From positions 29,412,389 to 29,476,388 of the forward strand of contig NC_019862.2 in assembly GCF_002234675.1 (NCBI RefSeq): 64,000 nucleotides of DNA, written 5' to 3'. The notes under the pieces are model-generated. The model made no database searches, had not been told where the DNA came from, and saw nothing but the letters and a program-made list of their open reading frames with translations. Shown in pieces: positions 24,001 to 41,359 of this stretch. Positions within the stretch are counted from its first letter, which is position 1, and each line of letters opens with the position of its first letter. Made by a program: the position numbers and the translations under genes. This DNA comes from Oryzias latipes (Eukaryota; Chordata; Actinopteri; Beloniformes; Adrianichthyidae).

Positions 24001-25145
24001 GATGTTGAGGTTCTCCTTAGGAGTGACCAGGTTAGACAGGATAAGGAACGAGTACATCAGAGGGACGGCTCATGTTGCTTGTGTTAGCGACAAAGTCAGA
24101 GAAGCCAGACTGAGATGGTTTGGACATGTTCAGAGGAGGGATAGTGGATATATTGGTAGAAGGATGTTGGAGATGGAGCTGCCTGGCCGGAGGGCAAGAG
24201 GACGGCCAAAGAGGAGATACATGGATGTCTTAACAGAGGACATGAAGTTGGCTAATGTTAGGGTAGAAGATGTCCATGATAGAGTGAGGTGGAAAAGGAT
24301 GATTCGCTGTGGCGACCCCTGATGGGAAAAGCCGAAAGAGAAAGAAGAAGGACACTGTGGTCCAACGATCTGCTTTAGATAAAGAATAAAAAAAACATGA
24401 TTAATCCAACGCTTTTAGAAAGACAAACAGCCATGTGGTCAGTGTACACAAAAAAATAGAATCAATCACTCTAAAGTGCTCAGTCATATGGTAGAGGAAG
24501 CAACCCACATAATCACACTTCCACTACCGTGCTTGACAGCCAAGAAGGGAAACATTTGAGGTAAAAAAAAATAATATTGAAAAGGATAATAATTGAAAGT
24601 TACCCTAAAAAGGAGGAATGTCAAATCAAAGCAAGCTTTATTTATAAAAACTCTTTTCATAGATCAATAATGCAAAGATGCAAAGTACAGAACATTTGTC
24701 ACGTAATGAAACATTAAGTGACAAGTAAATAAAATGTAAAATCGATGCTAATGTGAGGAAATGATATTTTTAGGGGGAAAGAGTGGCAGTCTTAAAAACA
24801 AAAAATAATAATTAAGCCACTTAGTGAAAGCAAAACCCTGATCCGGTCTGTTAGTTTTTGAGTACTTTTTGTTTTGCTTTGCTTTGTTTTGTCAAATTTA
24901 AAAGCTAAAAATGCACCAATTATACGAAAACGTAGACATAAAAAATGTAGAAATTGAATATGTAAACATGCATATCAGTTTAATAAATAATCTATAACCT
25001 CTACAGTCTACAGTCAGTGCTGCAACAGTAAACTTAGCTTAGCTAGTACTAGTTGTCGTTCAGTTTTCTCACCTTTCTCTGGTTTTAGTCTTTTAGATCG
25101 TCTCGGGTGGACTTGATCCTGACTTTTGGACAAACTGGAATCCAT
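18072..25145 (-). CDS. tor1aip1: LAP1/TOR1AIP1-like torsin cofactor
   Basis: Eight minus-strand exons: 25145-25073 (ATG at 25145), 22603-22481, 22392-22213, 19618-19559, 19384-19262, 19174-19064, 18991-18941 and 18859-18072. They total 1509 nt (502 residues), and every intron is in phase 1. The N-terminus is basic (HPRRSKRLKPEK), followed by an acidic/basic nucleoplasmic region with KQRRQDAVGADGDEVKD and a charged MEEYKRKMEAKAKSS segment. One membrane span (about 243-266, WYLWRLTFLVLLSSAALL) leads into a lumenal domain with SDAVKLDIDKQLQAAFEGDQ, FYRYCDHENAAYKRA and LWSRISHLVLP. LAP1 sits in the inner nuclear membrane and activates torsin AAA+ ATPases by supplying an arginine finger, here the Arg of LWSRISHL (residue 482). 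The basic N-terminus favours LAP1 over LULL1, but the paralogue name is inference. Extra exons in the long introns cannot be excluded because phase-1 cassettes would keep frame. Confidence 0.85.
19665..21900 (-). mobile_element. tRNA-derived SINE split by a later insertion
   Basis: The left piece (about 19665-19802) carries the SINE body with a TTACCAGTCTGTCGCAGGAC segment. The right piece (about 21745-21900) carries GAGGAGAACCTGCAAACTCC and ends in a tRNA-like head (reverse of AGTGGTTAGCGCTTC, an A-box). Together they match the order of the related copies at 53025-53275 and 53750-54012, so a single SINE was interrupted at about 19802/21745. Confidence 0.6.
19803..21744 (+). mobile_element. 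Degraded hAT-like element inside a SINE
   Basis: The ends are imperfect inverted repeats: TGTCCAAAGTCTGGGACGCG at the left, and on the opposite strand TGTCCAAACTTTTTGCAGGG at the right. At 21380-21600 the plus strand encodes, in broken frames, text like the N-terminal zinc finger of hAT transposases of the ZBED/GTF2IRD2 kind (WKWSFFF...., HDMPVFKEFSLKRD, RHANYDKLTENERCEKM). A second lysine-rich piece (KEKKKRRKEIQKG) near 20320 may come from a nested element. No intact transposase remains. A run of 18 G lies at 19997-20014. Confidence 0.55.
23013..24349 (+). mobile_element. 5'-truncated RTE-type LINE, open reverse-transcriptase frame
   Basis: An uninterrupted frame ending at 24322 encodes the reverse transcriptase and C-terminal part of an RTE-like non-LTR retrotransposon. 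It includes NYRGIKLMSHTMKLWE, FVDLEKAYDRVPREELW (catalytic domain A), QGSALSPFLFAMLMD (domain B), MMFADDIVIC (catalytic FADD box) and the C-terminal RLRWFGHVQRRDSGYIGRR. The endonuclease domain is absent. The copy is flanked by the 8-bp direct repeat GGACACTG at 23005-23012 and 24350-24357, so this is a genuine truncated insertion. It lies in intron 1 of the LAP1-like gene, antisense to it. Absence of stops suggests a young copy. The clade (RTE/RTEX) is from motif memory. Confidence 0.85.
24605..24780 (+). repeat. Short interspersed fish repeat
   Basis: Text such as AAGCAAGCTTTATTTATAAA and GCAAAGATGCAAAGTACAGA resembles the common fish tail sequence found near LINE 3' ends. It is weakly preserved. 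Confidence 0.4.
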
Positions 25146-26525
25146 TTCTGATCCTAAACAGACCGAACACCGACAAATGCATCAATTAAACAGAACCACG
25201 GCGCATCTTATCCACAAAGCTCCTCAAGGAACCGACTTCCCGGTTTCATGTTGGGGAAACATTTACTGGATGAACATCGTTGAAACCCGGAAGAACTTGC
25301 GTGTGCGTACCGGAAACAATACATCGGTCGAAGGTTCCGTCCACGAATTAGTTTCCCTGCAGAGCTAAAGTTCACTGTTGAAACACGGAAAACAACAAGG
25401 CTACGGATATGTAATCTCCGGTAAGCGCTGGTGACCGCTGGTTACCAGCATTAACCACGTTTAAACTAATACCAAACGCGTAAATTACTTAGACACAATA
25501 ACTCAAAAATAATAGCTAGCGTCAGCGTGTTGTCAGCCCAGTTCTTATGGTAAATACTACTACTACTACTAGCATATGATGGGTTGGTAGTTAACTAGCG
25601 TATTACTGCTAGTTAACTAATATCTTCGATTAATTTATCGTCGCTTTTTGACTCTCGTCGCAATTCCATCAAATGTGTGAACCTTTGCTTTTATGCTTCT
25701 AGTAGCTAACAGCTAATTATTCAGTTTTACGTAAGGCTTTAAGCCGGGATAGAAACATTCATCGAAATCAGTACGGTTATGTTTTGGCATTTTGTTCATT
25801 TGTATCTGTTAATAAGTCTTTTACCAAAGTCAGACATTTCCCCACGAATTGCTTCAAACCTCGATTTTTGTGTGTTTTTTGTTTTGCGTATTTGTATTTG
25901 TTGCGAAAAACAAAAAATTCAGCAAACATTTTTTTTAAAGTTTGCTAATAATAAACTAGCAACAATGGAGAAAAACCTTTCTGTTACTTTACTAACTAAG
26001 CCTGGTGTTGTTATTTGATAATATTTATTAATAATATTATAATAATACTTTTGATCAATATTCTGCAATGGACTGGTTAAATATACATAACTCTAATTAG
26101 AAGTTAGTAAATCACGAGTATTATAATTATATACAGCCTTAAATAAAGAATTATGGCATCGTTTTAGTGAATGACTGGATAGATTTGCACTTTTTCTACT
26201 TCTGGGTGAATTTGAATCCTTAAATGCCAAACCGTAACCCCTGTTCTATGGGGTCCAGATGACCCAATTCTTACATTGACGTGTTCTCCCATGACTACCA
26301 TGACAAAGGTGGATAAAGCTGAAGAGGATTTCATGTAATCCATGGAGTAAAGATCACCAATCATTGAAGAAAAAAAGTTTAGCGCACTGTCTTGTGGAGT
26401 CCAGATGACTCAACTCCCAATGTAAAAGTGCCTTGGATAGCACAAGGGATAAACGCTCAGGTGACTCTGGGCTAATCCAGGTATGCAACCTTTCATCCAT
26501 GTCTTTTACAGCCTGGGATAGCATT
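25146..26525. promoter_or_regulatory. Shared head-to-head promoter region of the two TOR1AIP genes
   Basis: The two start codons point away from each other across 1.38 kb (25145 on minus, 26526 on plus). Promoters of both genes must lie here or in any 5'UTR introns. No TATA box was identified. Most of it (from about 25445) belongs to the left copy of a tandem duplication. Confidence 0.5.
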
Positions 26526-27210
26526 ATGAGTGAGGCGTGCCCACCCCAAGACATGGCAGAGAAACCACAGCAAGAGGAATTGAATGGCACCTGTCAGCAC
26601 AATGAAGGTATCACAACACCTGTCAATCAAGACGTTTATAAAAAAAAATCAACTCAAAAACTGAGTTTTAGTCCAAAATCAGTCAAAAACAAAAGTCTTT
26701 ACACCAAGCTGAAACCTCACTTTGTTGAAAAACTGCCAGACTCCGCCCATTTTCTCTCTTTTCGCCAGCACATTGACATTTCAGCTGTTTGATTGGCTCC
26801 TCATGTGATTCACAATTGATTTTAGGCTTAAGTGTTTGGAAATATTTTATGGTCTTGGTTGATTTCACAGTATGAGCCCTCACGGGTGTTCATTCACCAG
26901 AATATTTTTTTATTTTTAAAAAATATTCAAGAAAATCCCTGAAAACAAAAATCTGAGACATTGCTGTGATTTGCCATTAAATTACATTTTTTTTCGTTAT
27001 AATATGAAGTTATATTTATGCCACTAAAATGAGAACAAAAGGCACAGTTTTGACATTAAAAATATTCTTAATTGTAAACAAAATGTTCAGGATGAACAAT
27101 AACTTTTTAAGTTGTAAATGAAAAATATATAAATCTTGTTTGCAGAATCGCTCCCACAATAAACAACAACAATGTTTTAGATTTATGTTATTCTTTCCAT
27201 TACCACTTAT
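25445..27210 (+). repeat. Tandem duplication, left copy (A), internally deleted
   Basis: Shares long collinear matches with 27213-30243. Examples are AAACTAATACCAAACGC (25459/27230), GACTCTCGTCGCAATTCCAT (25651/27397), TGGATAGATTTGCACTTTTT (26174/27896), the whole MAEKPQ exon (26555/28061), and a distal block (26835-27210 against 29905-30243). Copy A lacks the ~1.7 kb that in copy B holds exons 2-5. It carries about 215 bp (26230-26450) that copy B lacks. Confidence 0.8.
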
Positions 27211-30200
27211 TACACATTAACCACCTTTAAACTAATACCAAACGCATAAATAAGGTAGAAATAATATCTAAAAAATATTAGCTAATATTAGCTTGTTAGC
27301 CCAGTTTTTTAACTACTATCATATGGGTTGTTAGTTAACTAGCATATTAATGCTAGATAACTAGTATCTTCGGTTTATTTACTGTCGTCGCTTTTTGACT
27401 CTCGTCGCAATTCCATCAAATGTGTGAACCTTTTATGCTTCTAGTAGCTAACAGCTAATTCAGTTATACAGAAACATACAGTAAAGGTTATGTTTTGGCA
27501 TTTTTGAATTTTTGTCCATTTTGATCTGTATAATAAGTACCGGTAATTCTTTCAGCAAAGTCAGACACGACCTCAATTTTTGTGTGTTGTTCTGGTTATT
27601 TGTTTTGTTTATTACAAAACAGCCAAAAACTAAAAATTCAGCGAAAATGAAATGTTTTTTAAAGTTTGCTAATAAAACAAGCAACAATGGAGAAAAACCT
27701 TTCTGTTACTTTACTAAGCCTGGTGTTGTTATTTGACAATATTTATTAATGATATTATAATAATACTTTTAAATGGGATAAATGTTCTGCAATTGGAATG
27801 CTTAAATATGCATAAATCTAATTAGAAGTTAAGAGTATTATAACTATATACAGCTTTAAATAGAGACTTATGGCATCGTTTTAGTTTAAACGACTGGATA
27901 GATTTGCACTTTTTCTACTTCTGGGTGAATTTGAATCCTTAAATGCCAAACCTCCTTAAACACTCAGGTGACTCTGGGCTAATCCAGGTGTATTGCCTTT
28001 CATCCATGTCTTTAAACAGCCTGGGGAAGCATTAAGACTGAAGCGTGCCCACCCCAAGACATGGCAGAGAAACCACAGCGAGAGGACTTGAATGGCACCT
28101 GTCAGCACAATGAAGGTATCACAACACCTGTCAATCAAGACGTTTATAAAAAATAAACTCAACTCAAAAACTGAGTTTTATTCCGAAATCAGTCAAAAAC
28201 AAAAGTCTTTACACCAAGCTGAAACCTCACTTGTTCTCTTCTCCTCCTGAGTTTGAAGACTCGCTGATGAAAATAGTTTTTTTGTTTTTTTTCACATGTG
28301 CTTGTGGCATTTTTCTGATGATGGAGGACACATTTAAAGAAAATTTAGCTTAAAACCACATTTCTGAGTATTTCTTCATTTGTATTTGTGACATAGAAAA
28401 TACACTGGCTGAGCCAGCTCTGAGCTCTCAGCAAGGGCGAGGAGAAGGGGGACGGGGTGGTTCCACGCCAACAGTCCCGCCCACAACTCAGAGGCGAATT
28501 TCAGGTGAACTCCTGCCGCTCTGCAGAAACTATGTCCTAGAAATCGACACAGGTTTCTTGATTTTTTGCCAGCATCATCATAACTAAAAGACCACCAGGA
28601 AGGCTTTGAAATTAGATCATACGATGATCGGATTGGGACCATAAAGCCCTTAAATGACACAAAATTACCTTAAAGTGCTACACGGCAAACAGAAAGTAAT
28701 CAAAAGTTGGGCTTCCTGTTTATAAAATGTTACTGTCAAATTTCAAATTAAACCAGAAAGTGCAGATAAATGCCTCCCCAGGGCAGTTTGTTAGTGAAGC
28801 AGCTCGTTGCTTTAGAACTGTTCTAACTGAAATGTCATGTCTAACAGATCTGAAGGATGGAGAAAGCCTGCCGGGTGAAGGTGGTGAACCGGTGGACCCT
28901 ATTCCTGATGAAGAGCAGCAACCAGAGGGTACATTTGAACCTAAACATAACCGCTCACCGAGCTCCACAGAGACGTGTGTACTTCTATAGAAATGTACTT
29001 ATCAAAGCCTGTGTTCTTTTTATCTCAACTACTCAGATACAGCTTCATCACCTTCACCTGCAAACACAGAGGAGAACGAGACGACGGGTGTGGACGTGGC
29101 ACCGGCGGGTAAAGGTAAACGATTAAGAAAGGCCGATGGCTTTGTATAAAATAAAACAAAAACAAAAGTTTCTATCACTCTGAATTAGCTTAGCCTAAAC
29201 TCTCCTTTCTGGTACCAGAGTCAGCAGAAACAGACGTATCTTCAGCAGAAAACAAAGAAGAGATCAACCACTGTGAGACGGATCATGGAGGTTGTGGAGA
29301 TCGTCTGAAGGAGAAAACTGAGGAGCCGCTGGAGAAAACTGAGGAAGGCTCTGGTGAGCGTTACCCTTCATCATTGTTCTTGACTTTTACCTCTACTATG
29401 ACTTTTTTGATCTGTTTTTAAATGTTCTTTTTTGTTGTTTTCTAGTTTAAAACATATTCATTTATTCTGTGTTTTCTTTTCTGTAACATCCTGTTTCGTA
29501 TGAAAGCGTTTCTCTTTTTTGCCATGACAAAAACAAAAGCTCTGTTAAATATCATGTCGTTATCAGTGTGTGTTTTTTCAGACAGGAGAATTCATTTGAA
29601 TGAGTTTGACATACCTTTGCAGAAATAATATTCTTCATGTTTCACCAGAAAACGGCGATGAAGAAGCAACAGAAGTGACCTCTCCAAAGGAATCCAACGA
29701 GGGTGATGATGATCCGGTGGACAAACCCTTTCCGGAGACAAAACCAGAAAGAGGTAAATCTGTGAACGGCATTCGGCAGCACATTAGACGGATAAACGAT
29801 TCTTTCATTCTTTTTAATTCCTCTTTTGTTAAACTTTTATCCGTCTGTGTTTGATTTACAAATGCAGCTTCAAGTCAAGACAACCAGAATGCAGAAAACC
29901 AGAGACCTGTGTTTAGAAATATTTTATGGTCTTGGTTGATTTCACAGTATGAGCCCCTTCAGGAGCATATTTGTTTTATTTATAAAAAACATTCAAGAAA
30001 ATCCCTGTAAACCAAAAAATTACTGGTATTTGCCATTAAATTACTTTTTTTTTCTTGTTATTATTAGTTATATTTATGCCACTAAAATGAGAACAGTTGT
30101 AAACAAAATGTTCAGTTGAAAAGAGAACTTTTTAATTTGTAAAGGAAAAAAATGTGAATGTTAGTTTGCAGAATCGCTCCCACAAAACAAAACAAAACAC

Positions 30201-32400
30201 TGCTTTGGATTGATGTTATTCTTTCTATTACCACCATTATCACCAACTATAGATTCTTTCATAAATATAACATTGAAATAAAAAGAGAAAATATTTTTTT
30301 TTTCTACATATGATGTAGATTTTTTTCTTTTGACATAGGTACAAATGAGTTCCTTTCAAAATAAAACACTCTTTATAAACACAAGATCAACAGATCCTGA
30401 AATTTATTCCAGTGACACATAAACAACACAAGTCAAAAATGTTGAAAGACTTTCTAAATCAGCCAACATATCATAATTAAATATATATATATATCGATAT
30501 GTGAAAGAATTAGGTTGTAAAATAATCCCCAAAATTTACAAGAGTAAAATCATGAATATAAATGTAAAAAGTTGTAACTTTACAAGGACAAAGTCCTACC
30601 TTATTGGAAAAAAAGCTGTAACATCATAAAAATAAATTTGTACATTTACAAAAAAAACTAAATCAGATTCAGTGAAATTCTGGAGCAGTGTGTGTTTTGT
30701 GTTTCTCTGAATTGTCTGCAGCATAAACTAAACATGGAGTGTTTGAACATTTAAAAAAGATTTTAGTTACCAAAAATCAGGACCTGCTGCTTTTTTCCTC
30801 ATAAATTTACAGCTTTCTTCTCTCAAACTGCTGCTTTTTTTAATTTATTTTTTTTACCTCAAACGTGTGCAACTTTATTTCAATAAGAAGGGATCTTTAA
30901 GGTTTTAACAGTGAAGCCTGAGCAGTCCGTAGTCTGTGGGCCGGAAACATCTGGAAGGTTGGTGATGAACCCCAGACCCCAGAGGCTGATGGCGGGAAAG
31001 GCCAGACCGCGAGGAGACCGGGGCGGAGGGGGGCCGGCGAAATGTCGGGAATAAATTTGATTGGAATTTGATTGTGATTGGCTGTGAGGAAAGTGAGCAC
31101 TTTATCTATTGGCTCAGAGTAAAGACCAGTTAAGTGACGCGTGAGTGATGAGTCAGCAACCTGAGCAAACCTGAAGATGAGGAAGATCTTCCTTATTGAA
31201 ACTGCTTCACTCTCCTAAATATTCTTGAAAACTCTTTTTTTAAAATAATTGTCTGACTATTTCTATTATTTAAATTACTTCACTCCTAAAATTTTGACTT
31301 TTTTACAAAGTTATAACTTTATTGCATTCACATTTTTACTTTATTACTTTACAAAACTGACAACTTTATTCTCATATATGTATTTTTTTCTTTTAAGGTG
31401 GGTCTAAATGCCGTCGCACTGATAGGATTTTGCAAACAAAAGTTTGATTTTTTTCATTTGCAACTTACTAAATTGTATTTTAAAACTACAGTTTAGGAAA
31501 ATCTGATTTTAAAAATGTGACTTTTTATATTATTTTAGTGGCACAAACATTACTTTATATATATAAAAGTGTTATATGGTACATAAAGTAGAAACGGATG
31601 AGTTTACATGAACGTATTGTTTCTTTCTTTCCACAGGGACCCTGAAATACTTGATAGCAGTGGGTGTAGTTGTACTTGTAGCCATCTTGGTGCAGCATCT
31701 CCTCCAACACCAACCTCCACCTCAGAGGGAGGACGTGCGTCCGGTGGACGTCTTCCTCAAACAGATGGAAACAGTAAAGTCTCGGTTTCCTCGCCAGCGT
31801 TCCGAGCTCTGGAACCGAAACAAGATTCACCTGAAGAGGCACCTCCAGACCTCCAGACCCACCGAGCCCGTAAGCCTCATCCTCACGGCAGGATGGAGAG
31901 CGGAGAGGACGCTGCACTGCCTTGCTCAGAGTCTGGCCTCCGCCTTCTCTGCTGCCGTCAACGCCTCTGTGCTCCACATCGACGGCACCGGCTCAGCCGG
32001 CCGGGACAGCGACCACGTCAAGCTGGACATAGACAGGAAGCTGCAGGGAGCGTTTGAGGGAAACCAACCCGTTGCCGTCATTCACCGCTTTGAGGAGCTG
32101 CCGCCCAGCTCCACTCTCATCTTCTACCGCTACTGTGATCACGAGAACGCCGCGTACAAGAACATTTTTCTGATCTTCACGGTCCTGCTGGAGGAGGAAG
32201 ATGAGATTCCGGGGACAAAAAGCTTGAGTGCGGTGGAGGAGATGGTGGACGACCACCTCCAGAAGAAGTTCCTGTCCCAGAGCCGGCCGGTGTCGTTTGA
32301 CAGGATGGACATCGATAAGTACGGGGGACTGTGGAGCCGCATTTCTCACCTCATCCTGCCGGTGGCAGCAGAGGAACGGATGGAGCTTCATGGCTGCTAA
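26526..32400 (+). CDS. tor1aip2: LULL1/TOR1AIP2-like torsin cofactor (two possible first exons)
   Basis: Exons 2-6 are 28848-28928, 29037-29114, 29219-29353, 29649-29753 and 31637-32400, all in phase 1. Either of two duplicated first exons fits: 26526-26607 (414 residues in all, starting MSEACPPQDMAEKPQ) or 28061-28115 (405 residues, starting MAEKPQREDLNG). The cytoplasmic part is acidic and low-complexity. One membrane span (LIAVGVVVLVAILVQHLL) precedes a lumenal domain with FEELPPSSTLIFYRYCDHEN and LWSRISHLILP. This domain is clearly paralogous to that of the gene at 18072-25145. The acidic, unstructured N-terminus favours LULL1, the ER partner that stimulates torsin ATPases; the Arg of LWSRISHL is the expected arginine finger. 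Human TOR1AIP2 and TOR1AIP1 are also head to head. The choice of first exon is open. Confidence 0.83.
28262..28650 (+). mobile_element. MITE family A copy
   Basis: Contains ACATTTCTGAGTATTTCTTC, GACATAGAAAATACACTGGC, CCCGCCCACAACTCAGAGGC, GAACTCCTGCCGCTCTGCAG, and a decayed right end (GGATTGGGACC). It is one of the more complete copies. It lies in an intron of the TOR1AIP2-like gene, just after first exon B. Confidence 0.65.
29868..30010 (+). other. Possible alternative terminal exon of the TOR1AIP2-like gene
   Basis: After an acceptor (AATGCAG) the frame continues from the phase-1 junction of exon 5: ASSQDNQNAENQRPVFRNIL, then on to a stop at 30008-30010. No phase-1 donor is present inside. 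Including it would end the protein before the membrane span, while skipping it keeps exon 5 joined to exon 6 in frame. It may equally be a decayed old exon. Confidence 0.4.
30244..31636. other. TOR1AIP2-like intron 5, AT-rich
   Basis: About 1.4 kb of AT-rich intron with an alternating AT run near 30480-30500. A GC-rich patch lies at 30900-31040. No exon or known element was recognised. Confidence 0.45.
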
Positions 32401-32929
32401 CAGACACACAGGAACATTTCTGAAACTCTAAGATCTTAACTTTTTAAACCAAGACCTTTAGCTAAACAAACATTTTTATGGATTATTTAAAAAAAAAAGA
32501 CTTCATCAAGCGGATCTTAAGCACTTTATTCTAATTTACTTTGATCAGGTGTAATTAAAGATGGACTAAAAAGGTTTTTGGGGTTTTACTGGGGTTATAT
32601 TTTAATGCTAAGTTTGATCCCAAAAGGATCCAACGTTTTAACTACAGTTGAAGTTTGCAGATGTCTTCTGTAAATTTCCAGATCTCCCTGGCACCATGTG
32701 CCTTAATTGACCCTGTTTTCTGTTTACATTCTCCTAAACATGTAATGGTTGTAAACAAATGATTTGATAAAGTGTGCCTTAAACCAAAAATTAAACACTG
32801 ATCGGTTCTAAAACCCTCGTTTCCTCTGGATGAAGCTCTTAATCAGACTACGTAAGTCAAACTGGACTCATCTTGGGTGGTGTCCATGTCAGACAGAGGT
32901 TATTACGCATGTGCGCGTTCCTGTGCCAC

Positions 32930-33232
32930 AGCTAGGGGTGTCTGATGCGCGCGCGCTCCTCCTCGTTGGATGGATCCGCCTCTCCATCCGCGCGGCTGCA
33001 GATGCTGGCTGATCTCTGCTGGGCGCGCGCCTCTTTGCTCCTCATCGCCCGTCATTCGCCGGGGGGCTTCTAAGGATGTGGAAACTTCAGATGTTTGGAG
33101 ACGCCGCTGTACTTTAGAAATAGCAGGCGCGCGATGAACTTGGCACGCGCCTGAACGGACCGCAGACAGGCTGCCCCGCGCGCGTGCGGGATCTTCAGTC
33201 TCTCTTGGTCGGAGCTCCACGAGCGTCGCAGC
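32930..33232 (+). promoter_or_regulatory. CpG-rich promoter/5'UTR of OLFML2B
   Basis: A sharp rise in GC and CpG with repeated GCGCGC words (about 32947, 33023, 33126 and 33179) directly upstream of the OLFML2B start codon. This contrasts with AT-rich flanks and fits a CpG-island promoter. Confidence 0.6.
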
Positions 33233-39962
<6,730 letters not shown>

Positions 39963-40442
39963 AGTTTGTTCCAAAGTTGTTCTGGTTTGAATCCCTTCTG
40001 TGGACTGTAGATCAGTCCATACGACAGATGAGGTCATCTGTACATTTAGAGTTCCTATACTGCCTGTAAAGAGCTTTACCTGTTCTCACCTGAAGTTCAG
40101 TCGGTTTGGATTCCAGCTCCGAGCGCCTCCGACCTCAGAAACGCTTGAAAACCTGAAGCCAAAATCGCCAAAATGCCCCTCACAGGCCTTTCCTCCATGC
40201 TGGACTCCAGACAGAAGAGACTGCGTTCAAGTTCCCACACGCAGATGGAGAACGGCGACGCCGTGTTCAGCCGAACACGCATCGGACTTTAGTTTCTGCT
40301 GGAAAGCTTTAATTTAAGATTACAAAGGGGAGGAACGCTCAAAGCTGGAATTCAGAAGCGATGACGGCGTGAACTTCAGAGAACCTTCAGGAGAAGAAAC
40401 CGCTGGCAAACACATATGGTGACAGTTAGAGAAAATCCAGTG

Positions 40443-40461
40443 TTTATTTTGGTTGAATAAA
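40443..40461. terminator. Back-to-back poly-A signals of OLFML2B and ATF6
   Basis: AATAAA on plus (40456-40461) lies 0.5 kb after the OLFML2B stop. Its mirror TTTATT (40443-40448, AATAAA on minus) lies 0.9 kb after the ATF6 stop. Another plus AATAAA is near 40714. Confidence 0.5.
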
Positions 40462-41359
40462 AGACAAAAACGTCACAAATGTCATCTCTTTCTGAGTCCA
40501 AAGGTTTTCTTTCTGGAAAAAAAAAGTTTTCTGCTGAGCTGCGACACAAACGGCCGGTAAAATTCTGATAAAAAAAAACAGAAAGACGGTACAAAGATGG
40601 GGACAAAACCATGACAAGGAATCCGATCCTTAGCGGTCTAAAAACGGCGTCATTTGACAGGTGGCGAAATTACTTTACAGCATGGAATTTCAGCATCGTC
40701 ACCATAGTAACCCTCAATAAAAAGGGCCTTTTCTAGCATCTTTGTTGCCCTTCCCCGCCTCCCCGGCAGATACCACTTTTCCCTTTACAAAAATAAAACT
40801 TTAAGCAAAGCTTTTCCAGAAAGCAAAAAAGGAAAAAAAAAATGAAGGATTTGCATTAAAAGCACAGAAGTGAACATCATTTCACAAATATATGTACAGT
40901 TTCAAAATCTGTTCATGAGTTTAGGCCACAGTGCAAAGACCCCCCCCCCATACACACCTTTAAAGTGCTGCTTAACGAGCATCAGAGTGGCTAAATTAAA
41001 AGGTTCATTGACTTCCTGAGTTAACTTTTTTTTTCTGCAGATGATAAACTGAAAACCCCTGAAGGTTTCAGAAATAAAACGTCTTCTGTTTGAATGTTGC
41101 CGCGCAGCTGGAACTCCTTTGCCTTTCAGCATCAGAGTGGAAAATGTCCTCGCTATAGAGAAGGACCTGAGGTTCAATGCCCCCCCCCCTCTGAGGTCGT
41201 CAGGGAAAAGTCAGAGCTGCCACAAACTAAAAAAAAAAAACAGCCTCCAGATCAGGAAAAGACCGACTCACAGCGGACAGATTAGACAAGATTCAAAAAA
41301 CGGATCCAAAATCCTTCACATGACTTCAGCGACGTCTGGTTTTTGCTTCGACGGCGACC

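Larger units (their letters stand above)
27213..30243 (+). repeat. Tandem duplication, right copy (B)
   Basis: Begins where the distal block of copy A ends (junction near 27210-27215) and runs through first exon B and exons 2-5 of the TOR1AIP2-like gene, to the distal block ending near 30243. This defines the ancestral unit of about 3 kb. Confidence 0.8.

Noticed and set aside
26526-26607. Copy A first exon as the start of a complete extra gene
   Set aside because: Copy A lacks exons 2-5 and any lumenal domain; it can only act as an alternative first exon or be a relic.
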